NCBI GenBank assembly: GCA_014898415.1
Contig: RCTD01000006.1
Span: forward strand, 1,612,001-1,676,000
Reading direction: 5' to 3'
Source: Stromatinia cepivora
Lineage: Eukaryota; Ascomycota; Leotiomycetes; Helotiales; Sclerotiniaceae
Length of the DNA: 64,000 bases
The position numbers were made by a program, and so were the translations under genes. Positions 12,469-23,598 of this stretch are shown here, piece by piece. The notes below the pieces were generated by a model. It was not told where the DNA came from and ran no database searches. It saw nothing but the letters and a program-made list of their open reading frames with translations. The number at the start of each line of letters is the position of its first letter. The first letter of the stretch is position 1.

Positions 12469-12573
12469 GCGATGCGATGCGATGCGATATTGTGACCGAG
12501 GCCTAGCCTTATATATGCGATGCGATATTGTGACCGAGGCCTAGCCTATATATGCGATGCGATATTGTGACGA
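12469..12573. repeat. Tandem repeat, ~38-bp unit, three copies
   Basis: Near-identical units begin at about 12478, 12516 and 12553 (spacing 38 and 37 bp). Each holds gcgatgcgatattgtgac followed by cgaggcctagcc and a short tatata stretch; the third is cut short. A run of the 5-mer gcgat precedes the first unit. The array lies about 260 bp upstream of the P450 start codon. Confidence 0.85.
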
Positions 12574-12831
12574 AGGGGGCTTAGGTTAACAAATTCGTCC
12601 GAGCGTTCATGCATTCTTTCGCAATGAAGTATAACAAAGACCAACCAACATACATAACATGACTTGACTTGCCCATCCGAGGAAATATGATAAGTATAAG
12701 TGAGAAGAACTTCTGCCCTCGAGCTTTATATCACTTTTGTCTTATAAATTCCTAGATAACACCAATTCATTCATTTACCCTTCAATCAAATCCATATGGG
12801 CAAATAAAAATAATATATTAACGAGACAATC

Positions 12832-14553
12832 ATGTTGGAAGGCATATCAACAAAATCTCTCATCGCGGCATTTGTCGTGATATTTACTTTGATCAAACTT
12901 ACTCAATTGATTCAGAAAGAGCTGAAGATCAGATCACTTGGTGGCCATACGAGAAGAGTGAAAACATGGTTTCCATTTGGTGCATATATTAAGACCACAA
13001 TTTTCCTCTTACTGAGGAGCTTGCTAATGATATCCAGATCTTGACCTCATCGCGCGCTCAATCAAGTACGGTTTACATGACCGAAATCTCGATGTATGGC
13101 AGGCCTTTTTCGAGGGTCACAAGGATAAACGTTATACAGTCGAGGCAAATCCGGGAGGACAACGCACACTTTTCACTGCAGAGCCGGAAAATATTAAAGC
13201 TATACTTGCGACTCAATTCACGGATTACGGGAAAGGAGAACCATTTCATAGGGATTGGAAAGATTTCCTTGGTGATAGTATCTTTACCACTGATCTTGAT
13301 CAATGGCATGATTCCCGTCAATTGATACGTCCACAGTTCATAAAGGATCGCGTTAGTGATTTGGAAACTTTTGAGAGACATGTACAGATCTTAATTCAAA
13401 AGATCAAAGTGGAAGGTAAAAAATGGGATGGTACTCAGGGTCAGGAGATTGATGTTAGTGATTTGTTCTTCAGATATACTCTAGATGCTGCGACGGATTT
13501 TTTGTTGGGACGCAGTGTAGAAAGTTTAGAGAGACCAGGAGAATTCGCAGATGCCTTTGCAGAAGTTCAGAGAGTGCAAGGTATGATTGCGAGGGCTGGG
13601 TATGATATCTTGTCTTCCTCTTCTCTTTTAACAAACGAGCGCTAATCTGGTAATTAGGCCTATGAATGTATTGGTTCCAAGGAAATCATTCTATAAAGGT
13701 CTCAAGGTTATCAACGAATTTGTTACGCCCTTCATTGAAGATGCCCTTCGACTTCCTCCTGAGGAATTAGCGACTAAAACGAAAACAGAGGAAGGTTACA
13801 CATTTCTACATGCGTTAGCCTCTTACACTCGTGATAGAAATATCCTTCGGGATCAACTTGTAGCAGTCTTACTTGCCGGTCGCGATACAACGGCTTCCAC
13901 TCTATCATGGACTTTCTACGAACTGGCTCGTCATCCTGAAGTTTTCAAGAAATTGCGTGAGGAAATTATTTCGAAAGTTGGTCTTGAGGAAGCTCCAACT
14001 TATCAACATTTGAAAGATATGAAATATCTTCAGGTAAGTCCTCATTCATTTATCATAAACCTCTTACTTATTACCGCAGAACGTCATGCATGAGACCCTC
14101 CGTCTTTACCCTGTTGTCCCCTTTAACGTCCGTCTCGCCCTGAAAGATACTACCCTACCCGTCGGTGGCGGTCCCGATGGCCTTTCTCCTGTGGGGATTC
14201 TCAAAGACACCCCAATTGGCTACTCTACTCTCCTTATGCAACGCCGCGCAGATCTTACTCCAGATGTCATGTCCTTCAACCCCGATCGTTGGTTAACATG
14301 GCAGCCAAAACCTTGGCAGTATATTCCTTTCAACGGTGGTCCTCGAATCTGTATTGGTCAACAATTTGCGCTCACGGAAATGGGGTATACGATTGTTAGG
14401 ATCCTACAGAATTTTGATGGCTTACAGGGGTTTATGCAGCAAGTTGACGGAGGAAACCCGAGACTGAAAGCAGACATTGTGTTGCAGCCTGGGCAGGGTG
14501 TGCACGTGGGATTTTTGGACAGGCAAAGCGGGACTAGGAAAATGGAGGGTTAG
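12832..14553 (+). CDS. Cytochrome P450, CYP52-like (alkane/fatty-acid hydroxylase type)
   Basis: Four exons, 12832-12979, 13038-13599, 13658-14033 and 14080-14553, join through GT-AG introns of 58, 58 and 46 bp (phases 1, 2, 0) to 519 aa, the usual P450 length. An N-terminal hydrophobic anchor (SLIAAFVVIFTLIKL) points to the ER membrane. The I-helix LLAGRDTTASTLSW, the K-helix HETLR (E367, R370) and the heme loop FNGGPRICIGQQ (Cys453) are all present. The overall pattern (GPDGLSPVGILKDTPIGYS, WQYIPFNGGPR) resembles CYP52-clan enzymes that hydroxylate n-alkanes and fatty acids, but the substrate is not shown by sequence. A tandem repeat lies upstream. No secondary-metabolism neighbours are present. 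Confidence 0.92.
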
Positions 14554-16482
14554 GATGGTGACGCCTATGGTTATGATGATATGGCGTCTGCATGCTTTTC
14601 TCGTTACTTCGAAAAATGGTCATAAGGCATGGATGTTAACTAGTTGATGGAAGCGCTCATCTCATTATATATGACTCAGGGTTTCACTCTTTTACAACAG
14701 GGATTTGTTATTGTGCGAATATTGACGAAATAAGAATTTAAATGCCAAGTGAGTGACAAGTTAAGCGTCTCGTCATAATCATACCACCATCTATGAATAT
14801 CCCAAACGAAGCTGAATTCGATAATCTCATCTTTATCTCTCGTCTCAATAGTGCTGCGAATATACCCACATTCTCCCGCATCAAAAAAAGCTGTATTGAG
14901 GTATTAGATGATGTCTATTATCTGAAGTTTGAGAAGATTGTTTATTCTTTTGGTAAATATGCGTCGATGAAGGAGGGAGAGTTTATTGAAGAAGATGAGG
15001 GAGCGCAATTTGGTTGATCAAGATGATCCGTCCGTAAAGTCCAACATAATTATATGCTGCAGTTGTGATGCTCAAAGGAAGTGAATCTGAAAAATTCACC
15101 TCTTTCCCTCCCTATATAGTAGTCTGTCTTCGCTGTTCACTCTTTATTAGGTGGAAGTTCCAGCTTCGAGGATCCATGGAGTGTGGCTTCGCGTGTAGCT
15201 TTTCTGCCTCAAGATAAACCATCCATCCTTTTAGGAGGTAGTGGTTCGCGATGTACCCTCAGAATGAATATTCAAGGAGCGCAACCGACAAGGCACCAAA
15301 TAATGGCAACGGTGTTTAGAGAAGCGGGTGATGATGATAATTCTGATTATTGCTGTCAAGCATTTGATTCTGTACTTTTTGTCGATGATTTGGTTGTTTC
15401 TTTCGGACGCATTCTTATGCTTGATTATGATTCTTGAATGTTAAAGTTAGTACTGGCCAGACTATGAGTATCATGAAGGCGTGGGGAACCTTGTTTTCTG
15501 GTCAAAGGATGGAAGCGGGTATTGAAGCCCTTATATATTGTGGTTTTGGAGACAATTGAGGTGTTTGTGTTGAAGTAGATTGGGTCTGATCTGATCTCAT
15601 CGAATCATTATTTCTTGTCGATGACAAAAACAATATGTGCTCTTCAATGAATGCTCAAATTCTCTTTTCTAAGTTCTTCCTTCACTCAACAAAAGTATTC
15701 CTGGAATTCTGGTTGATGTATCAGTAATACCAACATTGGAACTTGTCTCATTCTTAAAAACAGAGTTGTTTCTCTTTCGGACTTGATTTTGGTGAATTAC
15801 ATACGGAAAGTGGTTTGTCTACTTTTTCTTATATGGGCTGCTTTTACTTTCTCCCGATTATGGTATGCGTCCTATTTATTCAATGATCTGGGATGGATAA
15901 TGGGGCTAGGTCTGCGGATCTGGCAAAAGAGACAAAGATCGTAGGACTAGGGGCCGGATCTTGACTACCACTGCCAACGCGGAGTTTGTCGCTCGATCAC
16001 TATATTAATTTCTTTTCACTTTGAATTTTGAGCACAGCAAGAGTAGAGCACAACACGCTTTTGTAGATACTGCTATGAACTGAGCAGGAGTTTGAACGCG
16101 AACAGTTTGATATATCAGCCGAAATAGTTATGAAACGAAGGAACAATGAAGAAAATCATGACATCATAGCTTCCCCTTTGCTCTTCCCTCGATAAGCGAT
16201 GGTATTGGAAACAATGGTCACTATCAGTGAATCTATTATCATACATGTAACGCGTAAGCACTTGCTGCATTCTATGAAGATAAGCAATTATGATATCACA
16301 AAACATGAGTACAAATGGAAGAAAATGCAGGAAAGTGGAAATATTGAATTAATTGTTGGTTGAATGTTGGTTGAGCGTTGGATTGCAACTGTTGCACTTT
16401 ACCGAAGAATGTACCGAATCCACCATCATATCACACCTCCCCAACCTCTTGAGACATACATCTTTTCTTTATCTGCACCATC
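14554..16482. other. Long intergenic region with two weak ORFs
   Basis: Frames at 14793-15017 (74 aa, acidic end) and 15183-15437 (84 aa) are open, but they have no recognised domain, no convincing splice linkage and no good start context. They may be chance ORFs or relics. The rest shows nothing. Confidence 0.35.
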
Positions 16483-18464
16483 ATGGACCGACTATCACGA
16501 TTTCTCCGGCGTTCCCCCGCCTTCCTCGTCGCAGGTCTCGTGTCGATTACCTCCACCGCGACGGCCTCACCCACCCCTGTAGTCATTTTCTCAAAATCCT
16601 AAGTGACTTACCGAGGGATCCTCTCAAACGAAATTGAGCACTTCCATAATATCAAATACGCCGCTGATACATCCGGGCCTAACTGTTTTGCTCCTCCAAA
16701 ACCATTTACGCCCCCTTCTGGTACCATCATCGATGCTTCTCTACCTGGCCCAGCATGTCCCCAAATCAAAGACCCTATGCCGCCTTTCTTCTCTCCGGTT
16801 GAAGAAATTAGTGAAGATTGCTTGCACCTTCATATCGCCCGACCCAGTGGATTAGATCCAAACTCAAAAAGCAATCTCCTAGTCGTTGTATATAATGCTG
16901 AAGGTGGAGCCATTAAAGGTTCAAACCACGATGAACATATATCTCCCGACAAGCTAATCTCTTTATCCGTCGCCGACGGTAAACCAATAATCTTTGTGGC
17001 TCTAAATTCCCGTCTCAGTATCTTCGGTTTCGCACGTCTACCTATATTAAAGGATGAGAAGTCTCTCAATCTTGGTATGCGAGATCAACGTGCGGCTTTT
17101 GAATGGGTTAGAGATCATATTCACGAGTTTGGTGGTGATCCAAACCGTATCACAGCATATGGTTTGAGTGCTGGAGGTACCATGATTTCACTCCAAACCA
17201 TGGCATATGGTGGCAAGAAAGGCGTACCTTTTCAACAAGCACGGGTGATGTCTGGCCCACCTGGCACGTCTCTAAATATCACCAGCGATGCGACTGAATA
17301 TTATACCAAAGTAGTGGCAGATAAAGTTGGCTGTGGAGGACTCATAGATTCCGAGATGCTTTTGTGCTTGCGGAATGTTCCTATGCAGAAGCTTATTGAT
17401 TCTGCAATGGAATATTCCATATCCAATCATCCTCCATCCGGTCTCTTTACTTTTATTCCTTTTGTAGATGATGACTTTTTACCCGAACGTCACTCAAAGA
17501 TGATGCGCGAGGGCAGTTTTGCAAAAGGTGAGTTGCAATCCGCTCAGCAACTACCATGCAAATAAATATTCTAATTCGGTCTAGGTATTCGTATGACATT
17601 TGGATGGACTCAAAATGATGGTGCAATGAACGTCGGCCTTGGACATCTCATCTAAACCGAGGAAGATATGATTGCCTCCATCAAATCGTTCGTGCATGCC
17701 ATGACTGCAGAGGAATACGCCGAACTGTTTCATCTATACTCGGCTTCAGATTTTTAAGAAGGACTGGACAATTATATATCACACAAAAGCCCCGCGGATC
17801 CCGATATTTCAGTTCATTATTTTCGAGTCTCACGCATTTTAAGAGATACACTTTTCACCTGTTCCTCAATCGATTTTGGATTCCATATGGTTAAACATAC
17901 ACAAAAGCGATAGACCCTACTTTCACGGGGGTCAGGCTTTGTGATCTGAACCAAAGTGCTTTAACTCCACTGTGGAAAGGAGCCGGAATGCCTCAAGTCA
18001 AAATTTCTCATGGATCCGACAACTACTATTTATTCAACGGTGTATTTCCTGAAGGTCAACTAACCGAACAAGATCAAGAATTGTCGGAGATGATGGCGAG
18101 GAGTCTCATCAACTTTGCTTATACTGGGAACCCAATCAGTGAATCTCAACCACAAAAACAATTCGACGATTGGCCGGATTCGTATGACGAGGTTGGGAAT
18201 GATGATAGACTCAATAATGTTAAGATACAAGTCATCGGAGGGCCTCACGGTACAGGATCTGTTATTTTGACGGACGAAACAGATGATCAAAGGATTAAGA
18301 GAAGCGAGAAGATTGGAAATATGCAGCAAGTCTTGTCAGATGCGGACAATTTTGGATCAATGGGTTTGGCTAGGGAAAATGAAAGGAAAAGATTGATTGA
18401 GCAAGAAAAGCTATTCCAACGGTGCGCATATATCAACAGTTTAGCAGATACACTTGATATATAA
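16483..18464 (+). pseudogene. Type-B carboxylesterase/lipase pseudogene
   Basis: An ATG at 16483 opens a signal peptide (RRSPAFLVAGLVSITSTA), followed by an in-frame TAA at 16600-16602. The esterase then continues: SEDCLHLHIARP, NLGMRDQRAAFEWVRDH, FGGDPNRITAYGLSAGG. An intron with good borders (17528-17584) leads to GIRMTFGWTQNDGAMN. Further in-frame TAAs lie at 17653-17655 and 17755-17757. A one-base frame change near 17900 is needed to reach DLNQSALTPLWKGAGMPQ and the C-terminal GSDNYYLFNGVF and FAYTGNP segments, which end at 18464. The nucleophile serine is in GLSAGG, where the family usually has GESAGG. All three stops sit where Gln would fit (CAA to TAA), a C-to-T change. The ancestral enzyme was a secreted alpha/beta-hydrolase; it cannot be made now without readthrough. 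Confidence 0.88.
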
Positions 18465-19290
18465 GCATCGTATTAGCAAATTACGAATGATGACTACAGA
18501 TGGTACAAGCATAATTTTGTAGAATATATATCAATAACGATGCTGCCGTGGTTCCCGCTTGGGTGATTGTAGAGTTCACTGAAGCTCATCATGCTTGAGA
18601 GGGAAAGGTAGGTCAAATGTGAGCAATAAGTCAAAAGCTGCATGCAGACGTGATTGAAACCAAGGTAGCCTCAAGCGGCAAGAATGACTTTTCAGACAAC
18701 AATTATCAGCAGTACTGCGAATATCACATTGAGAGTGATACTATTCCAATAACATTGACATCATACTTAAAAAATACATCATGCCTTTTTCAAGAAGAAA
18801 AATCTTTACCTACCGCACACATGTCTCGAAACATTCTTGATTACCAGAGCAGAAAAAATACCAAACCCTCTAGAGAGGACTTAGATAGAAACTAAGAGAC
18901 GTTTAGTGATTTCATCCCTGGGCTTGAAGTCAAGTATTTATGGTACGTTTATCTTTAATCGCCACGCTAATAACTCAATAGCTACACCTCGCAACCATCA
19001 ATGTTCTTTTGAAGCCTACTGTGTAGGAGGATGAAGACGGGAGAGAATCTCCGGGAAGCGAGCGGGCAGATTCTCGAAGCAAAAGCGAAGTGCCAGTATA
19101 AAAGAACCCTCTTTCTGTTCATGAAAGTAGCAACGCATGATAAAAGTCGTCCAAATCAATACCCTAGGACTTGTGTCAACCATATTCTACGCCCGCAGTG
19201 CACAAGTCTCTTGAATTCAACACATCATCGTATAAGCATATCCTACGATTTTAATGACGAGCAAGTTCGGCGACGGGAGTTAGTGTGCCA

Positions 19291-19321
<31 letters not shown>

Positions 19322-20583
19322 CGAAAAATCTAACAACAATTATCCACGCATCGTAAATTTTGACTTCAATCATATAAGATTAGATGTTCACCTGAAACCA
19401 ATCACGAACTCAGCAACATCAGCGGCCAATTTCTCCTTGACACTATGGTGGTATCGGATAGAGGATGAACATTGTCTTGCGAAACCTTTAAACGAAGGTT
19501 CCTCGTACTTCCGGGTGCGACTGAGTCATTTGGCGTAGGGCACTGACTGCTGATATAAAAGAGTATCGATCTTTTTTCGATCCTCAATGAAACATCGAAC
19601 ATGCCTCAGCAGCACTTTCAGGCTTTTACCAGCATAAAATTTCTTAAATCAGAAAGACTGTCTGATCCTGTACGGAAGTTTCCTTCCATGCCCCAGATAA
19701 TATTGACATTCGATACTATTATTTTTAGTATGGTGCATGCGGCCAACAACAATCAAAATAAACGAGAACGAGCATTCCGACAACTGGCAACATTCACCAC
19801 TCAGTAACGATCCCTCACAACACACATATCCTTGTCCCTCAATCACAACGGCAAATTTCCAGTTACGAGCAACTTTGCGAGGAAAATCCTAAAGAGAAGG
19901 CCGAGTATCCCACCGAATCCCACATGGATCATCCAAGCGGCTGACTATTGTCAATACCTATTCAGAGGCGCAGCTTCAGTAATCCTCTCTTAAATGACTA
20001 CTTCAACAGCTTTACTACCAAAACGGTTCCCGCATAAGAGAATCCCACAGTGCCTTTGGAAGGGAGAGTATCACTTGACACCTCATCCCGAACCTCACCC
20101 CGTAACCCAATTCCCCCATCTCTCTACTCCACAAAACACAAACACCAATCACCCATCTCTCCTCCACTAAAGAATCCAATGAAAAAGCTCTCAGTACCCC
20201 CCAAAAACCCAAACCCCTAATTCCAAAATTGTCCATGGTCTAAATAAACATAGAGAAGTAGCTTAATTTCAACTCAACATAAGCCGCCTATTTTATTTTA
20301 TTTGAACAAAAGGCAAACATCTTCAAGACTGAATACCAGCAACCCCTCTCACCAAAAATAAAACACCAGACCATCAGCAATTCCTCAGAGCATCGTCGTC
20401 AAAATCCCCTATCTATTCCAGGAAAAAATCTCAAAATATGGTAAAACATCACGGTTCGTTCAAAAATTCAAGGCCTCAAAAAACCTGGCATGAAAATCAT
20501 AATATTTATCTTGCAACAGTTGTCTAACCCAATTTGATATCATTTCTCAACGCCTCGCAACTATGCAATCAAAATGCCGCCCC
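18465..20583. other. Long intergenic region
   Basis: No gene recognised. It includes an (aat)n microsatellite near 19290. Weak open frames (18650-18895, 19031-19333, 19601-19807) have no recognisable content. The segment 20230-20580 is probably the 3' flank of the aminotransferase. Confidence 0.4.
19290..19320. repeat. (aat)n trinucleotide microsatellite
   Basis: About ten uninterrupted aat units are seen directly. Confidence 0.9.
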
Positions 20584-22333
20584 TTACTCAACGCCGAAGC
20601 TATTTCTAACAGCCACGCCAAATCTCTCAATAGCCTCCGTCATCTTTTCTTCCGATGCAGCAGCGAATGTGGCGCGGAAAAACATATCTACTGGTACAAA
20701 GCCACTCTTTTCAGCTGTGAACCAACTACCTGGACAAATGAGAACACCTTGGTCGATACCGGCGAGGAAAATTTCTTGTTCGATATCTCCAATTGGCTTG
20801 GTTTTGGTAGATGGGTGTTTATGCCAATCTACTTGGAGCCAGAGCTAAATTTTGTTAGTGAGGTCATATCTATATTGAATCCACGAGATACTTACGAACA
20901 TGCCGGCAGTTGGCGGATTCCAGCTTACAATATCCTTGGGCAAGTATTTTTCACAAGCGGCAAGAATAACGTTTCGACGCTTAGTATATTCCAACCGAAG
21001 ATTGATGAGCCATTGAAGGTAACCACCATGTCCCCAGTTTTCATCTAGAAGTTTGTAAAGAACCATCTGGGAGATTCCACTCGGGTTTTGGTTGGAGTTC
21101 TCGTTGGACCTGATAAACCTCTCGACAATTTGTTCGGAAGCGGTGATCCAGCCTACTCTTGTACCAGGCGCAATGACTTTAGAGAAAGAATCCATTCGCA
21201 TAACTCTTCCATCAGTATCAATGCTTAGATAAGTTGGTATAAGAGCCTTCAAAAATTCCTCATTGTTAGCCGGCGGCGGAACATCAGGAGCATCTGGTCC
21301 AGTGTATGGTTGCATTTGAAGAAAATAGTAAGGTTCATCTTCTAAGATGTATACATCGTGCTTTTGGGCAACCTTGTAGATTGCATGTCGTCTTTTGATA
21401 CCTTGTGTTGCACCTGTAGGGTTTTGTCCGGAAGGTACAGTGTAAAGAACGAATGGCTTTCTAGCACCTCTTGCCTTTTCATCCCAGTTGCTCAAAATTT
21501 CATCCAAGGCTTCTGGCAAAAGACCTTCAGCATCCATTTTGACACCCAAGAATTTTACACCCAGAGGAGCTGCAGTCTCTACAGCAGAAGCAAAGGTATA
21601 TTCTTCGGATAACACATAGTCACCTCTTTCACAGAATATGCGAAATGCTTGCTCCAAAGCTGATGTGCTTCCTACAGTAAGAGAACAACCCCAATCTGCA
21701 TAAGGTGGATTGCAAACAATTTCGGTATGCTCTGTCACCCATCGAAGCATTTGTGCAGATCCTGTACCTTGTCCATAGTTGAGTGCGATAGATAAATCGT
21801 ATGCTCCTTTGCCTTCTGACACATCATACTTCCCAGCAGTTATGATGGTTCCAGATTCTTTTGTTTGTTCTTCCGAGAAGTGAGGTATTGTAGGAACCTT
21901 GATGGATATTTCTTCGATTGGGAAATATTCGGGGCATGGTAGACCTCCACCAAGAGAAATCATTCCAGGGCCCAAGTATCTGGCAGCATTTTTCAAGTTC
22001 GATGGCTTTCTTAATCTACTCTCGAGAGAGATACGGTCTGCAAGTAGTTAGTAAAAGTACATAACCATTTTGAAAGAGCGACTTACGATCAAATCTCTTT
22101 GCTTTTGGTTTCCATGTTGACTATGACTCATTAGACATGACCAGCTCTTTCGGATAGAATATACCAACAGGGCTTTTGAAATGATCACTAGTTGTAAATG
22201 CTGCTACACCTGCAGTAAATTTTCCAGCCTTTGCACGTCTTGCAGAAACCCCATTGACAGTAAGAGGATCGGGAATGACTACGGATTCGGTATCGACTAC
22301 ACCCTCGACATCAATTGCTGTTGGAGGTGCCAT
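20584..22333 (-). CDS. ARO8: Aromatic amino-acid aminotransferase (ARO8 type, PLP-dependent)
   Basis: Minus-strand exons 22169-22333, 22087-22120 (34 nt), 20896-22037 and 20584-20844 give 533 aa ending in TAA. Introns are about 45-50 bp; the first donor is GTTGGT, which is weak, while the others are GTAAGT. Class I/II aminotransferase features are present: MISLGGGLPCPEYFP near the N-terminus, YTVPSGQNPTGAT for PLP/substrate contacts, EDEPYYFLQ, and the Schiff-base lysine K353 in MDSFSKVIAPGTRVGW. The C-terminal exon (FLAGIDQGVLICPGSWF) completes the small domain. Aro8/Aro9-type enzymes interconvert Phe, Tyr and Trp with their 2-oxo acids using 2-oxoglutarate. The short second exon rests on frame and protein-family fit. 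Confidence 0.93.
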
Positions 22334-23401
22334 TTTCTCTTATCTGACTTTGATTTGACTTGTAGAAGAAGGATGAGAAGTAAATGGAAAGAAAGATAGA
22401 AGCGGTAAAGACAGAATCTCTGAGAAAAAAGGCTGAGAAATACGGTGAGCTTATACTTGATGCGACTTCCCGTTGTTGAGTATGTAGTTTACAAGGGTTG
22501 AGACAGTTGTTCAACCGATGTCAATTTCGAAGGGCGTGTCTTCCTTCGTAAGTACTGGTAAGAAATGACTTACAAGAAAAGAATGTGGAGACGGAAGACC
22601 GAAGACGGAAGACGTAAAGTGAAATAAGAGAGATAACAATGTGACTATGTGACTATCATATGGTACCAAATATTACCATCTGTACCTGAAGATCATAGAA
22701 ATTATCATGTAATCATAAAGTCATAAGAATAATGGTCCACCTTTAGAGATGTCAGAAATTCAGAATGTATAGAGGGGAAATAAAAAATGCCGGTATCGCT
22801 TGGTATTTAAGGAAGATTAATCTTTTGGAAAACAAGACGTTTATCACGATAGAAGCCGTAGATAAGCGATATGGCTTTCCCCTTACTAGATTAGCTTAAG
22901 CGGTTCAATTCCATTATGGAATGAAAATGAATGTTATTGTTACATATATTGGATTGACCAATAACGGGATCTTGGCTTCACAAATGCTAAGTGATTCGTT
23001 GGCCGGCTGCCCGGTAAAAGGGAAATGATTCATATATACATAAAAGTCTTGGTAGAATAGGAATCTAATTCTATGTAACTCGAGTTCTTAAGGTCATACA
23101 TACTACATACGGTATTCGGAGTATTGGCGCACAAAATTTCCAACTATTCTTATATTTACAGCAAAGAAAGGGAAATTGTAGAGAACACAACATTGTAGCC
23201 ATGTCCATCAGAAGATCTAGATCGCTAATTTGTTCATACATGTATGAATGTTGATGTTACTTTGAGAAGGGTGACTATTCTCAATCCATATGGCTAAAAA
23301 CAGTGAAAATATCCTGGAAACCTGAACTGGGAAGGAACCCTGATATCAGAGTGATATAAATTGCAAAACTGGTGCAAAAAGAAGTTGTTTGAAGGGGATT
23401 G
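22334..23401. other. Intergenic, upstream of the aminotransferase
   Basis: Promoter side of the aminotransferase. Purine-rich short direct repeats (gacggaagacc) lie at about 22588-22615. No gene recognised. Confidence 0.4.
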
Positions 23402-23498
23402 AGCCCAACGCGGGGGTCGAACCCGCAACCTTGTGATTGACCTAGAACATCTTTCAATGGATAAGAGTCACACGCTCTACCGATTGAGCTAGCCGGGC
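23402..23498 (-). tRNA. tRNA-Lys(CTT), intron-containing
   Basis: The 97-bp gene folds as acceptor GCCCGGC with GTTGGGC, an A box TAGCTCAATCGGTAGAGC, anticodon stem TGTGA/TCACA with loop CTCTTAA, and a B box GGTTCGACC. An intron of about 24 bp follows position 37. Two paralogues lie at 30317 and 45315, with the same mature body and a shared 5' flank. Confidence 0.95.
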
Positions 23499-23598
23499 CG
23501 GCTGTTATAGGGCTGTTTGCTCTATTTGTTGAAGAAGAATTTTTGTTTGACAATATGTTAGTTTGAGCAAATTTTTACTTGGTGCGTTTATAGAACTA

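Noticed and set aside
12469..12573. Tandem array as a possible CRISPR array
   Set aside because: Units are contiguous without unique spacers, and the genome is eukaryotic.
16483..18464. TAA read as Gln (altered genetic code) to explain the esterase
   Set aside because: Intact genes here (hexosaminidase, aminotransferase, kinase, TOP1) end at TAA in the expected place, so TAA is a normal stop.
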